Shown here in pieces: positions 1 to 10,885 of a stretch of 64,000 nucleotides of DNA. The notes beneath the pieces were generated by a model that searched no databases, was not told the origin of the DNA, and saw nothing but the letters and a program-made list of their open reading frames with translations. Source of the stretch: Syncephalastrum monosporum B8922 (taxonomy: Eukaryota; Mucoromycota; Mucoromycetes; Mucorales; Syncephalastraceae); assembly GCA_000697355.1 (NCBI GenBank), contig JNEN01000798.1:62001-126000 (forward strand). Reading direction: 5' to 3'. The position numbers were made by a program, and so were the translations under genes. Position 1 is the stretch's first letter. The number at the start of each line of letters is the position of its first letter.

Positions 1-353
1 TTTTTTCGTCATCGAGAGCACGAAGCGGCATGGGTTTCTTGCGAATAAGCATATCGTCCGTAAGGCCGAGTTGGCCGGTGTCGCCGCTGCCGAAAACGAA
101 GACGGTGCCAGGTGTTGTAGGAAGTTTGGGAAGCGGATTGATCTCCTGGCTCGAGCGCTGACGGGTCAGACTCTGGCGAGAGGCGTTGCGCACGACTCGC
201 ACTCGCTTGTGGTTGGGTGAGTCGGGTTGGGAAGACACGGGCGACATATTCACGTCGGACGCGTCCAGGTTGCTGCTGGTCTGACGCTTCACTGGCAACA
301 TTAAAGGCATCAGTCAATGATGCCTTGCACTCACGAAGAAACTTACAGCTCAT
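1..353 (-). CDS. RCC1-type Ran guanine-nucleotide exchange factor (5' part, runs off window)
   Basis: The gene reads leftwards and is cut by the window edge, so only about 100 N-terminal residues are visible. A seven-base first exon (ATG at 353) is followed by a 55-nt intron (346-292, GTAAGT donor, CCAG acceptor). After a basic, Ser-rich N-terminal tail the protein enters the first RCC1 blade: GTVFVFGSGDTGQLGL, then RKKPMPLRAL. This matches the start of RCC1/Pim1/Srm1 proteins, the chromatin-bound exchange factors that load Ran with GTP and set the nuclear-cytoplasmic gradient. The basic tail before the propeller fits the DNA/histone-contacting N-terminus of that family. Other RCC1-repeat proteins exist, so the exact orthologue is inferred from this short stretch. 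It is divergent from the hydrolase gene starting at 548, with about 190 bp of shared promoter. Confidence 0.75.
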
Positions 354-547
354 TGGCACAAAGAATGAGTCAAAGAGGACGGCGGTCGAGTGGAAAGGAA
401 AGGGAAGTTGGAATAAAGTAGAAAAAAAAAAAAGAGAAGATTTTTCGTTTGTGTTTTGTGTGTGTGTGTTCAAAGTCAGAGTGCTGCACTCGACGGCGCA
501 GCGTCACCCCGTTTCCCTCTCTTCACTTGGACGACCCCGCTGTTGTC

Positions 548-1909
548 ATGGACAAAGTAGACAACACACGATTAGCCATTGCAGGCTCAACCTTGGTCAG
601 TCTGCTTCTCGGTGCTTACTACATTCGGCGGAGCATCGCGTTAACGCCATTGGAACGGCACGTCCTCGAAGAACGCAAGTATAATATATAGCTTGTCTGT
701 TTATGTATACAGACAATGTAGCATATGAGCTGACCTGACCTGACCTGACTTTTTGTTTGAACACAGCCGAGTCCGCATTTCTGTCCGACCATACTGAACT
801 GATTGATTGTGCCCAAGGTCGTCTGCTGCGCGCTATCCACGTGACTCCTGCTGACAAAAGCCCCTCTGCGCCTCTCATCGTCTTTGTTCACGGTCTGGGT
901 GGTCAGGTCATACAAACTTCATATTCGAAAGATGTCCTTCTGCATGCTCATATCCACCTCCGTGTATAGGCTGCTCAGTTCGAACCGCAACTGGAATACT
1001 TTTCACAACGAGCTCACGTACTAGCCGTCGACTTACTCGGCTGTGGCAAGAGCTCTGCGCCAAAAAAGTAAGACTAGCCAATATAATATACTAAAACAGT
1101 ATAAAAAGAGACACTCATTGTCCGCGCTCTCCGTCTTCTGTCTCTCGATAGCTGGAGTTTATACAAGCCGGAGAATCTCGTCAAGGACTTCATTCACGTA
1201 ATTGACCATTATCGCCAGCAACTTCCCGGACATCCTCTGGTCATTGTTGCGCACTCTTACGGCTGCGCACTGGCGACGATAGCAGCTCAACAGCTCGGCG
1301 ATACTCTGGAAGCCCTTGTCCTTGTGTCACCCAAGTACGACATGGACCCACAAGTCCAGAAGTTCCAGAAATACCTGCCCTATGTGCCTGACTGGTTCAT
1401 GGATCGTCTGCGCCGTGCAGACCGCAAAGGAGGTCTGAACAGCAAGAGCGTACTCCGTTTCACTGGTCCTGAAGGCGACACCCGCTTTAAGCATCTGTAA
1501 GTGACAGTGATTTTTGCCTTGGGTACGAACTCACTGGATGGTCTTAGGCAGCTTCGGTGGAACTTAATGAGCAAGTCACCGATCTACCGGCGCTTCGCCT
1601 CCTCGGCTCGCTTTGCATCTCCCGAAGAATATCAGCAAGTTAAATGTAGAGTATTCCTGATCGGTGGTAGCATGGTAAGCGATGCTTGAACATGCATATC
1701 TGGTATTGATCCTTCTTTATCAGGACACAATCACACCACCGAGTGATATGACAAAAATCCATGCACATCTTGCACATGCAGAGACGCCTGTCGTCATTGA
1801 GGGCGCGCGCCATATGCCAATGTGGAGTCATACAACCACTCTCAATGCTGTTATCACCGACTTCCTCTCGTCAGTTTGTCATTTGGACGTACGTTCAGGA
1901 GATCTATAG
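548..1909 (+). CDS. alpha/beta hydrolase, ABHD8-like, membrane-anchored
   Basis: This is a multi-exon gene; clear exons are 548-678, 767-906, 970-1067, 1152-1496, 1548-1674 and 1724-1909. The N-terminus has one hydrophobic segment (STLVSLLLGAYYI, about residues 14-27), suggesting a membrane anchor. The hydrolase core shows VFVHGLGGQ (oxyanion region), the nucleophile elbow AHSYG, an acid in a GGSMDTITPP turn and a histidine in EGARHMPM, so the Ser-Asp-His triad looks complete. DLLGCGKSSAP is typical of the ABHD8/epoxide-hydrolase-like branch. The substrate is unknown, perhaps a lipid ester. One problem remains: exon 1 (131 nt) does not join the exon at 767 in frame. A 5-nt exon at 713-717 between AG and GT would fix it but requires a 34-nt intron. 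Intron 1 also holds a short TGACC tandem repeat. Confidence 0.72.
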
Positions 1910-2549
1910 ATCCAGCAGTCGACCCGAAGTCCATGTACTACTATATATCTTTTGTACGTCTTACACATGTACTATATACTCCTCCAAGTAGATATTAATA
2001 TATCACGTTTTGAGAACCTCTGTACCTTTCTGCGGTTTACGGACCTGTTCCATTCGAAGAGCACCTTTTTATTATACCATTGTGTCCTCTCATGCGAAAC
2101 TATCGAAAAAAAAGGAAATGGTTCCATATATACGGACCGAATACCAATTAAAACCGTAAATGAAGGCTACTACGCCGTAGCTTATGTGGTAAAATACAAG
2201 TAAATGACAGGTAAAGTACAAGCAAGATTTATAAGATTTATATTATGTGAACGTGCACGTTCAGCGTTTTAGTCGTATTTATAGCATCCCGGAGAATACT
2301 AGACATGGCTCATGACATGACACATATATTATGGGGTGCATGTGTAAGCGTACGTTCGGGCAGGATTAGGAGAATAACACTCGCAGTTGTTTCAACCTGT
2401 GCCCCTATTTTTTCTCGTTTATACGATAGTTGTGCTCGTGCCAGGCTTGCATGTCGAGCACGGTCATTAGATTTATTGTCCAGTTTAAGGTTCACTTTTT
2501 TTTTTCTTTACAACATGAGCAACAGAGAACAACAGAGGAAGGGCGTGCA
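1910..2549. other. intergenic, no gene seen
   Basis: This is an AT-rich spacer downstream of the hydrolase and downstream of the leftward Ser-rich gene. I see only short unrelated open frames and no RNA gene. It must hold both 3' ends of this convergent pair. Confidence 0.5.
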
Positions 2550-3170
2550 CTATGACCAAAGAAAGGAAAACATACGGCGTTTCAGAGTACGTGCCTCCTG
2601 TTGTTGTGGTGCAGATGAGCGCCTCGACTGCGAGCCGGGATAATCGGTCGCCATGGAAGGCGACGGTCGAAGCGTGCATGAGCGACGCGTCTTGAGTAGC
2701 TCGGGCGCAGGTGAAATGTCCGCCGAGTACTGTAGCGGTTTAGGAGGGTAGTGTCGAATGATGCTTGGCGTGCTTATAAACGTCCCCGCCGGTGACGTAC
2801 AGTAGCTACTGCTATCGATACAGGAAGAAGGTAAACTAAACATGGGTGACGGATGCGCTGTTGATGGGCTGCTTGTCTGCGACGCCGTCATGGATGGCGA
2901 GGAAGCGCCGAAAAATCGCTGGAAACTTTTCATGCGCTTAAATCGACTCACGCCACTGTCGATGGAGATGGTCAGCGGTGGATGGTGCGGTTTAGAGGAT
3001 GTGTTGTGGGTTTTCTTAGTGTTATCCGTGGTTACGGGTGCTGCTGTGTTGGATGAGTCTGCGGACCTGCCGCTGTCATGCTTATCCGCTGCTTTGCTTG
3101 GAACTGTCTTTGAGGAAACTGACTTATTCGCTGAGGAGCCTTTCTCCTCAGTTTCCGAAGGTGAGTGCAT
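2550..3170 (-). CDS. Ser/Thr/Pro-rich hypothetical protein
   Basis: A single uninterrupted frame of 206 codons on the minus strand. The protein is low-complexity, rich in Ser, Thr, Pro and Lys, with no recognisable domain, signal peptide or membrane segment. The middle has a short basic hydrophobic patch (SRFKRMKSFQRFFG, about residues 75-88), and the C-terminus ends in RTLKRRMFSFLWS. Such a layout is common in disordered fungal regulatory or phospho-regulated proteins, but no function can be assigned. The opposite strand also has a long open frame (2842-3480), which I treat as a shadow because its composition follows the complement of this gene. An additional upstream exon cannot be excluded. 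Confidence 0.45.
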   Translation of the reverse strand: MHSPSETEEKGSSANKSVSSKTVPSKAADKHDSGRSADSSNTAAPVTTDNTKKTHNTSSKPHHPPLTISIDSGVSRFKRMKSFQRFFGASSPSMTASQTSSPSTAHPSPMFSLPSSCIDSSSYCTSPAGTFISTPSIIRHYPPKPLQYSADISPAPELLKTRRSCTLRPSPSMATDYPGSQSRRSSAPQQQEARTLKRRMFSFLWS

Positions 3171-3710
3171 CCGTGGCTCTTTAACGGTTGGTGTGTGTAT
3201 CTACATGAGAAGCGAGCATTCGCATCAGAATATCAATTTTAAAATTGAGCAAAGTTGGGGACAATATACCTCTGTCTTGCTCGACAAGACGTCGTCAGGC
3301 GAATTGTCAAACTGGATGGTTGCGGGGTACTCTAGCTGGGACATCCTTTGCTGTGCTATATGTTGTGTTGTAAAGAAGGAAGAAGAAAAAAAGCGCGTAA
3401 AAAAGGACCGATATAAAGAAATGGAAGAGACAAAAAGAAGGATGAAAAAGTTATCTTTCTGGCAAAAGTATAGGCAATGAGGGACGATGCAGGGGGAAGA
3501 GAAAAGATCTATGTAGTCAGAGGTGGTGATAGACAGGTGATAAGGTGCCCTGATAGATTATGGGCCATGACAAGTTTCAAGGAGATGTTTACTATAGCAC
3601 ACGACTTTTTCTTTTTTCATCCCTATGAGTCTCTGCCCCACCATCAGGAGCATTCAAAAAGAACAGAGGTCAAAAGAAGCCGGTGCTACATGCCAGAAGG
3701 CAGAGGGATA
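3171..3710. other. spacer without a recognised gene
   Basis: This is the 5' flank of the leftward Ser-rich gene and the 3' flank of the leftward membrane-protein gene. It contains A-rich runs such as those near 3380-3460 and no convincing coding or RNA feature. Confidence 0.45.
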
Positions 3711-4956
3711 TCAGGCTGCCTTAGTGCCTTTCCGCAGGCCATAGACACATCGACAGAAAGTTTCGACAATCCCGTATCGCGCGAGAAACATCATCAGAAA
3801 AGCGGTCAAGTACATGATGTAACGGTAAAAAACACCGGCAGCGATCAAAAATGATACTAGGCAAGTGAGCTGTCAAAATCTTTCGTCCGATCTGCTCGTG
3901 ACAACTGTCATGAGTTTCGAAGACGGGGTACTTACATGCGGGAGGGACGAGAACATAGTTGATATTGTAGCCCGATGCGAGGGAAATGACGTGCAGCACC
4001 GGGGAGTGATATGCCGCGTACACGAAGAAGCTGAAAAGAGCCATGCTGAACGATGCAGGCAGGACCACGTACCGGCGTGTGAGGATGAGATAGAGTGGAA
4101 GTACCAAAACCAGCGTGTGCTCTATACGAAAAACACAGCGTATGAGAGTCTAATGCAAGCTTAAACGGAAAAGAATTTTTTTTTTACCGAGGAAGAAATT
4201 AAATATCTCGCCAAACATATCATGATCACGCAAATCAGGAAAGACCAGTGCAAGCACGGCACCCCACAGGGTGTAGAGGTACACATTGAAAAGCAATCGC
4301 GGGACAAACGGATATACGCGTGCGGGCCAGCACATCACGACGATCAGCAATACCGCGCTTGCATGACAAGGCTACCACAGACAACACACATCGTCAGGCA
4401 TTAACCTTTTTCGGCTTCGTCAAAACTGACCTGTAACAAAAAGAGAAGTGTCCCGGTGATGACCTTGTGAATCGCTGTGATACTAAATGAGGCAATCATC
4501 GTAAATAACAAAATTCGCTCGAGCCAGGACTGGGGTGGCACTGGGGTGGTGGTATCCGCCAGAAGTTGGTAGGCTTTCGTCCTATAGGACGCGATCGTCA
4601 TGCATAGGGAATAAAAAAAAATTCAAATTAGGAGAGCTGTGGGCGGAAGGGGTTCTATGTTGGACATGCAGAAGCGAACTTTTGGTACTTACGTTGGGTG
4701 AAAAAGGCGCCATCCCGAAAGTGCTGCCAGGGCAACCAACAAGGGCGCAATCGAGACGAGTTCGATCGCATGGTGTGTGGGTGAGACGAACCTGCAAAGC
4801 CAAAGTGGTCGAATGAATATTCGCACCGTCTTGCTTTCCTCGTATAGAATCATACCATGCTGCACCCAGGGAATCATCAAAGTCGGTCTCGGAACCGGGA
4901 GGGAAATCAAAAGATCGAGATTCTACTTGTGCTCCGAGCCAGTGTATCCAATCCAT
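3711..4956 (-). CDS. TMEM164-like multi-pass membrane protein
   Basis: Six exons on the minus strand can be chained with matching phases. The start is MDWIHWLGAQ at 4956. The chain then passes a segment around EIHAIELVSIAPLL-like helix sequence, a segment with WLERILLFTMIASF, one with VLLIVVMCWPARVYP, the motif EHTLVLVLPLYLILTRRY, the motif SGYNINYVLVPPA, and a last helix ending FCRCVYGLRKGTKAA before a TGA at 3711. Hydrophobic segments alternate with short loops, giving about six or seven membrane passes. HTL followed by a P-Y-L helix and G-x-N-x-NY-x-L-x-P resembles the TMEM164 family (PF14808), whose animal member is a lipid acyltransferase. I rely on motif memory, not a search, so the family call is moderate. 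All introns are GT-AG and 50-100 nt. Confidence 0.55.
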
Positions 4957-5189
4957 TATGAAAGCGTGGAGTCGGGTGGTGGCCGTAGTTGGTGATAGGG
5001 GAGGACGGGGATTGGAAAAGGGAAGGGTAAGGGTGACAGGCGAATTTGTAAAATGTATGCCAAGAAGAAGAAGGGAAGGATATCAGAATGAAGGAGCAGA
5101 AGCGGTTCTCTGTTCTCTGCCCCTGGACTCTTTCTCTTGGTCGCTTGTGTCTTTTGTGTGGTGCGTATGCGGATGCGGCCACAACCGGT

Positions 5190-6045
5190 CTACAGAAAAA
5201 AAGAAAGAAAAATCGGCGCGCCCATTTGTTGGGCACACTCAAACCTTCCAACCCTCGTGACCGGCTCTTTTCCATATTTCAGGCCCAGACACACATATCC
5301 TTTGTTTATGACTTTTGGAATAGTTGTGTAGAATAAAAGCGGACGAGTAAAATACGTCATAATCGTCATAGCAATGAATGATATTGCGTATAATAAGAGC
5401 AGCAATACATAAACTATGCGTATATATGATCTGATATTTAACACCTAAATGTGCGCCACTCCACAGACGAATGCATCAGGGGTCTCACTACATTGACCAA
5501 AACACCAGATAGAACGTGTGGGTAAGTTCCAGTTTCCTGATGCGGTCCCCAAGTCATCGCCAGAGAAGACGCTGAGGGGGGAAATAAACGAGGCAATACA
5601 TAGAGCACAAGTACACCAGAGGCGAAGCAAATTGCCTGAAATTGGGCACAAAATTCGACTATTCTTACACCTATCGAGCGACAGATCAAACCACCGATAC
5701 GCAGGACATGTGGATGAGATAATAAAAAGGCGGAGCATAGGAGAAGTGTAAATCAAGCTGGCAGGCTTAATTTCGTTCGAGTTTAGACAAACAAACTTGG
5801 CTGAGCTTGCCATGCTGAAAACGAAACATGATCTGCATTGAAGACCAACTTCTTTCAGATGGTTTACAGCAGCAATCCAAACCATGAACATACTTACCAT
5901 CGGGTAAAAAGAAGCAATAAAGGAGAAATGAGCACCCCTTTCATGGCCTTCCTGCGATCATGCGAAAGTACGTGCCTGGAAAAAGAACCGGGTATCAAGT
6001 ATTTCATGGAAATCGTGTTACTCATCGCATGAAATAAAAGATGTC
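5190..6045 (-). pseudogene. possible multi-pass membrane gene or its remains
   Basis: Several minus-strand stretches encode hydrophobic, protein-like segments: a possible N-terminal piece beginning MSNTISMKYLIPGSF near 6030 and ending at a GTAAGT donor, a segment with RIVEFCAQFQAICFASGVLVLYVLP near 5640 (split here across two possible helices), and a segment with RIVYVLLLLLYAISFIAMTI near 5410. I could not join them into one in-frame model. Two frames are open across 5445-5900, and the putative introns are either missing or too short. It may be a diverged membrane protein gene with unusual splicing, or a decayed copy. I do not recognise the family. Confidence 0.25.
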
Positions 6046-6551
6046 CTTGTACCGGCGTGCGTACACTGTAGTAACGTGCTGAACGTGCTTGTAAAATACT
6101 GTAGGCGGTGCAAAGACGATACATGCAAATGCTCGGCTACTGTCACACTCCACTTTTAACACCCTGCAGTATTATGCACTGTAACAGATAGTGCGACTGT
6201 GCTATAGGAAAACGACAGTGAAAGGATGTTATTAAGTTGACAAGTAGGTTGTAGGTACGGTGCATAAAGTAAGGTGGTATCTATTGCTTTCTAGAGAAAG
6301 AGGTTATATGTATCAGCCAACACGATCAACAACCGACATGCGTCTGCAAAATGAAAAACAAAGAGTCATTTACTTGAACCGGTGAACGGCAATAATGGCA
6401 TGGAAACATGCCTTCCATTTCGAGACAGGCGTCCGTTTCGGTGTTGGCTGAACAATGTCCAGATCTTGTAATAAGAATCGGCACTTTTTCTCGCTATGGA
6501 TACGTACGAGTGTTATGAGTGTCATGATACTTGCCTCGAAGCACTGTTCAC
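6046..6551. other. intergenic spacer
   Basis: About 500 bp of mixed sequence between the doubtful membrane gene and the coiled-coil gene. No gene, tRNA or clear repeat is seen. Confidence 0.45.
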
Positions 6552-7559
6552 TTACGAAGATTCAAGCCCGGTGTTAACGTAAGAAAGATACTGTTTCTGG
6601 AATGCTGTATCCGGGAAACCATCAGCAAATGAGAAGAGAATGACACACATCCACCCACAAAGAGACGTACCGAGTTCGAGTCGTCTCTGGCGTTCGACTT
6701 GGTACTGCTCTTGGGTGCGATGTAGGGCCAGGAGCAGATCATTTTTGGACGCCTCTTTTTCCTGCAACGACTGGCCATCTTTTGCTAGCTGGTCTTGCTC
6801 CAATGCTTGTTCTACCTCCAGGGCTACTTCGCGCAGCTGTTTCCGCCTCCGTAACAAGGCATCCAATCTGACTTGCAACTCGTTGACTTCGCCTTCGACC
6901 ATATCACATTGTTGTAATAACCGCTCATCCAAAGAGCCCTAGCGCAAAGACAGAAAAGGTCGGGTCAATGACAGTCGACGTCCTGCGGATGCCTTACTTT
7001 TTTTCTCTTTTCAGCCAAGGCCCGGTTGTACTCGTCGTGAATGGACTCGATTTGTTTTGCTTGTTTCAGCATGATATCTTGCATTTTTTCCTTCATTCGC
7101 TTCTCACGATTCAGTTCTTCCTCGATGGACCGCATCAATTCCAATAGGCCACGATTGTCCTGTCGTAAGCGGTGTACCATGGCAATCCATGTTTCCTGAA
7201 AATGCCACTGTGAGATATACAGACCAGACTCGGTCACCAAGGCAGACCTACCTCGAGGTCTTGCTGTACACTCTGGTAGGACGACACAGGCTGTGACGGC
7301 GGTGTCTATCAGGAACGTTCACGAGTTTAGAGTAGGCATGTAGAAGAAGAAGAAGAAGAAGAAGTTGAAGGACCTTGAAGCGATGCTGGTCACGCTGTAC
7401 GACGTGGTCGTGATCATAGAGGCGATCGTGGAAAAGGGTCTTGTTGGCGTGTTTAAATCGGTCGCTTGTCAAGAGCACGGCCGGCTCGGAATACAGCGAT
7501 GACTGTGGCATGGTGGGGTCGATGCTGACGACTGAAATGTTGGAGGAGTCGACCGTCAT
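6552..7559 (-). CDS. coiled-coil protein, function unknown
   Basis: At least five exons read leftwards. Exon 1 (ATG at 7559) encodes a Ser-rich head followed by RLYDHDHVVQRDQHRFK. A short exon with TPPSQPVSSYQSVQQDLE follows, then two exons dominated by heptad-like helix: one with ETWIAMVHRLRQDNRGLL and ELNREKRMKEKM, the other with LQVRLDALLRRRKQLREVAL and further Glu/Gln/Leu repeats. The last exon ends in SYVNTGLESS and TAA at 6552. The protein is thus a long parallel coiled coil with short ends, as in structural or tethering proteins of the cytoskeleton, spindle pole or vesicle traffic. I cannot name an orthologue. An extra upstream exon is possible because an AG acceptor lies near 7605. 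One intron contains a CTT/AAG triplet run (7335-7365). It is divergent from the succinyl-CoA ligase gene, 206 bp apart. Confidence 0.6.
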
Positions 7560-7765
7560 GGGATTGAGGGAAAGGACTATGGCGGGCCAGTAGTTGGAAG
7601 TCACTGCAGCAGCAGCAGAAAAATGTGGGATTCCATTTGCCAGCACCGGCGTCACGAACCAAGATAGAAAAAAAAAAAGGCAGCCGTGTCGGGCCATGAA
7701 CTGAACGCGTTTTGCTGCATATTCGTTCTATCTGTCTTTTTTTTTTTTTTGACACTTCACTTTCA

Positions 7766-9058
7766 ATGCTATCCATTACGAGAACCCACCCCAGACTCTT
7801 GTCTTCGTCGATCGCAGGTAAGTCAGGTCTTAATCTCTGGCTGGCTCGTGCATTGACGAAAAGGGATGTCAGCTTTCCGTCGATCCTTCGCCACGGCGGG
7901 CTACGACTCGACCGCTCGCAATCTGGCCATTAATAAGAACACCAAAGTCATTTGCCAAGGCTTTACGGGAAAGCAGGTAAAAAGAGAACAAGAGAAGAAA
8001 CAGGATGCAAGAGAGTGTATGTATTTATGTATTGACACTAAATAGGGTACGTTCCACTCAGAACAAGCGATCGAGTACGGAACAAAAATGGTCGGCGGCG
8101 TCTCGCCCAAGAAAGCGGGGCAGACGCATTTGGGTCTCCCCGTGTTTGGGTCTGTACGCGAGGTAACCTAGCAGCTCCAGAGCGAACCCAATTCATCCTT
8201 GAAGGCTCAAAATCTTCCATTTACCAGGCTGTCAAAGAGACCAAGCCGGATGCTAGCGTGATCTACGTCCCACCGCCGGGCGCTGCTGCTGCCATCCTCG
8301 AGGCCATCGAGGCCGAAGTGCCGCTGGTGGTGGCCATCACGGAGGGCATTCCTCAGAAAGACATGGTCTACGTCAAGCAGGCCTTGTTGAAACAAGACAA
8401 GACCCGTCTGGTGGGTCCGAATTGCCCAGGCATCATTGCACCTGGCCAGTGCAAAATCGGTATCATGCCCGTCCAGGTGCACAAGCGTGGCAAGATTGGC
8501 ATCGTGTCGCGCTCGGGCACACTCACCTACGAAGCAGTGAACCAAACCACCGAGGCGGGGCTCGGCCAGACCCTGTGTGTCGGTATCGGCGGTGATCCGC
8601 TGAACGGCACCAACTTTATCGACTGTCTCAAGGTGTTTTTGGATGACGACCACACCGAGGGCATTGTCATGATTGGCGAGATTGGTGGCACGGCCGAAGA
8701 GGAGGCGGCTGACTTCTTGGCAAAGTACAACAAGACGCGATCGCAGCCCAAGCCAGTGGTGTCCTTCATCGCAGGCGTCACCGCCCCGCCTGGCCGCCGC
8801 ATGGGTAAGTGCCCGTAAAAAAAACGGACGGACACGTGGTATGCTAAGAGAGGGAGGGTTGTAGGTCATGCGGGTGCCATTGTCAGCCATGGATCAGGCA
8901 CGGCTGAAAGTAAGATGGCCGCTCTGGAGCGTGCGGGTGTGATTGTGACGCCGTCGCCTGCTCGGCTCGGCACCGAGATGAAAGAGGCAAGTCATTGTAG
9001 ATACATATCAGGAAAGGTAGCTCATGCGGTCAATGCGTAGGCCCTATCGAAGGCGTAG
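7766..9058 (+). CDS. LSC1: succinyl-CoA ligase (ADP/GDP-forming) alpha subunit, mitochondrial
   Basis: Six exons (7766-7817, 7873-7976, 8046-8162, 8228-8804, 8865-8986, 9041-9058) sum to 990 nt, giving 329 residues, the usual size for fungal alpha subunits. The enzyme converts succinyl-CoA to succinate with nucleoside triphosphate formation in the TCA cycle, paired with a beta subunit. An N-terminal Arg/Ser-rich presequence precedes the CoA-binding Rossmann domain with [32 protein letters not shown] and VGPNCPGII follow. The ligase domain shows [14 protein letters not shown] and the phospho-histidine motif GHAGAIVS. The last intron (8987-9040) has a GC donor (GAG/gcaagt) with a normal TAG acceptor. 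Only this splice yields the conserved C-terminal KEALSKA, so it is a GC-AG intron and not a sequence error. Confidence 0.93.
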
Positions 9059-9235
9059 CAGTGATGAATAATTAAGAAGATGACAAAGAAATGCAAATAA
9101 AGAAAAGTATCGAATTTCGTTTGCTTGCCGTATTTGTTCAGACCATGACGTTTCAAATTTTAAAGCCCGTCAGAAGAAAAGAAATTTGTGTGCTGTGGAT
9201 GTCTTATTCTTTTCACGGCACTTTTCCTCTCTCCA

Positions 9236-10885
9236 ATGGCATTCCCGTTTGATCTACCGCTGCCGCAGCCAATGCCATCTGCATCTTCTTCTTCATCCTT
9301 AATAATGCCCGACTTGCACAAGACTACTTTGTGGTATGCACTGTACCTGATTGTCCTCCATTTCTTTACCTGACCTCGATCTTTCTTTTTTTTTCCCTTT
9401 TTTCCTTTTTGTTGTAGGATGGGTGAACTCGAGCCATGGATGGACGAGGCCTACCTTCGACAACTTTGGTTCTCTCTCAACGAAAAGGTCATCGTCAAGG
9501 TCATTCGTGACAAACTGACTGGGTAAATTCTTGGATCTTGCGCTTGAACGATCCTTTAATCGCTCATTATTATTCTTTTTTTTTTTTCCTTCTTCTGCAC
9601 AGGGCACTCGCCGGCTATGCTTTTGTCGACTTTGGCTCTGCACTGCAAGCGCAACGTGCTCTCAACGCATACAATGGGGCACTTATACCAAACACACACA
9701 AGCAATTCAAATTGAACTGGGCGTCAGGAGGAGGACTCATTGATAGACGGTATGTGCCATGGGAGAACAAGACCAGGATAAAGAAATAGCACATATTTAT
9801 TATGAACGATTGTTCTTTATTCAATAGTGAGGACAGGCAACCCGAGTACTCCATTTTTGTCGGCGACTTGACTCCGGAATGCACTGAATTGAGTTTGCTC
9901 GTAAGTTTTTCATTCAACTCTCCTCACGTTTTATTTTATTGCCTTTCATTGTTCTAAACATCCCATGTAGGCTGCTTTCCAAGCACATTATCGCTCGTGC
10001 AAATCCGCCAAGATCATGACCGACCCTCGTACGGGTGTTACACGTGGCTACGGCTTTGTGCGATTCACCGACTATGCGGACCAGCAACGAGCCCTGATCG
10101 AAATGCAAGGCTTCTTCATTGGTTCACGACCCATCCGAGTATCAGTCGCCACGCCAAAGAACCGCGTCCATATTGCCTCTCCACCCAGCAGATCCCCACG
10201 ACAGCAGCCCGCCACCCTCTACGATCCGAGCAACACGACCGTCTTCGTCGGCGGTCTGTCGACTCCCATTCGTGAGGAGGACCTGCGGCAATACTTCTCG
10301 CCTTTTGGTGAAATCGTACAGGTCAAGATCCCGCCCGGCAAAGGCTGCGGATTCGTCCAATATTTAGTGCGCCAGTCCGCAGAACTCGCCATCCAGCAGA
10401 TGAACGGTTATCAGATCGGCAACTCAAAGATTCGTCTTTCCTGGGGTCGTTCCCAAGCGGACGGACTGAAGCAGCAGCAGCAACAGCAGCAGCAACAGCA
10501 GCAGCAACAACAACAGCAGTTGCTTGCCTCGCAAACTCTGACACCACCCCCTCCATTGGGTGCGACATTGCAACATCGACCGATGTATCCACCCTCGCAA
10601 CCGGCCTTGGGCACCACCACTCCTTACCCAACCTACCCGCTTGACCCCCACCCACCTGTTTCTGCCGCTACGGCCGGTACTGCGGCTGGTGCCCCCGCAC
10701 CCTTCCATTCTAACCTCCTCATGTCGCAACCTTTCCGCAAGCCGATGCTGCCGTCCCTTGATTACGCCGATGAGCTCGATATCATGCCCAACACGGACGA
10801 TATCTTCTCTGGCACCCGCTCCTTGTTGGACAAGAAGACGAGCAGTGCGTCCTCTTGGCGATTCAACCAGGTCTACGCTCAGTAA
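9236..10885 (+). CDS. three-RRM RNA-binding protein, Nam8/Csx1 type
   Basis: Exons join to a protein with three RNA recognition motifs. RRM1 begins TTLWMGELEPWMDE and includes LAGYAFVDFG; its introns at about 9395-9418 and 9525-9602 interrupt conserved positions. RRM2 carries YSIFVGDLTPE as RNP2 and TRGYGFVRFTD as RNP1. RRM3 carries TTVFVGGLSTPI and KGCGFVQYLV, then a polyglutamine stretch and a Pro/Ala-rich tail. The TLWMGDLEPWMDE-like start is diagnostic of the Nam8/Csx1/TRNAU1AP group. Yeast Nam8 is a U1 snRNP component acting at weak 5' splice sites, while fission yeast Csx1 stabilises stress mRNAs. Which role applies here is not decidable from sequence. The start at 9236 is chosen because the TLW motif is joined to it by a normal GTATGC donor. 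Confidence 0.85.
10472..10519 (+). repeat. CAG/CAA repeat coding polyglutamine
   Basis: Mixed CAG and CAA codons encode about 16 consecutive glutamines directly after RRM3 of the Nam8-like protein. Mixing of codons suggests that the amino-acid run, not a pure DNA slip, has been kept. Confidence 0.9.

Noticed and set aside
2842..3480. Long plus-strand open frame opposite the Ser-rich gene
   Set aside because: Its composition is what the complement of the Ser-rich minus-strand frame would give, it runs into A-rich spacer, and it has no domain.
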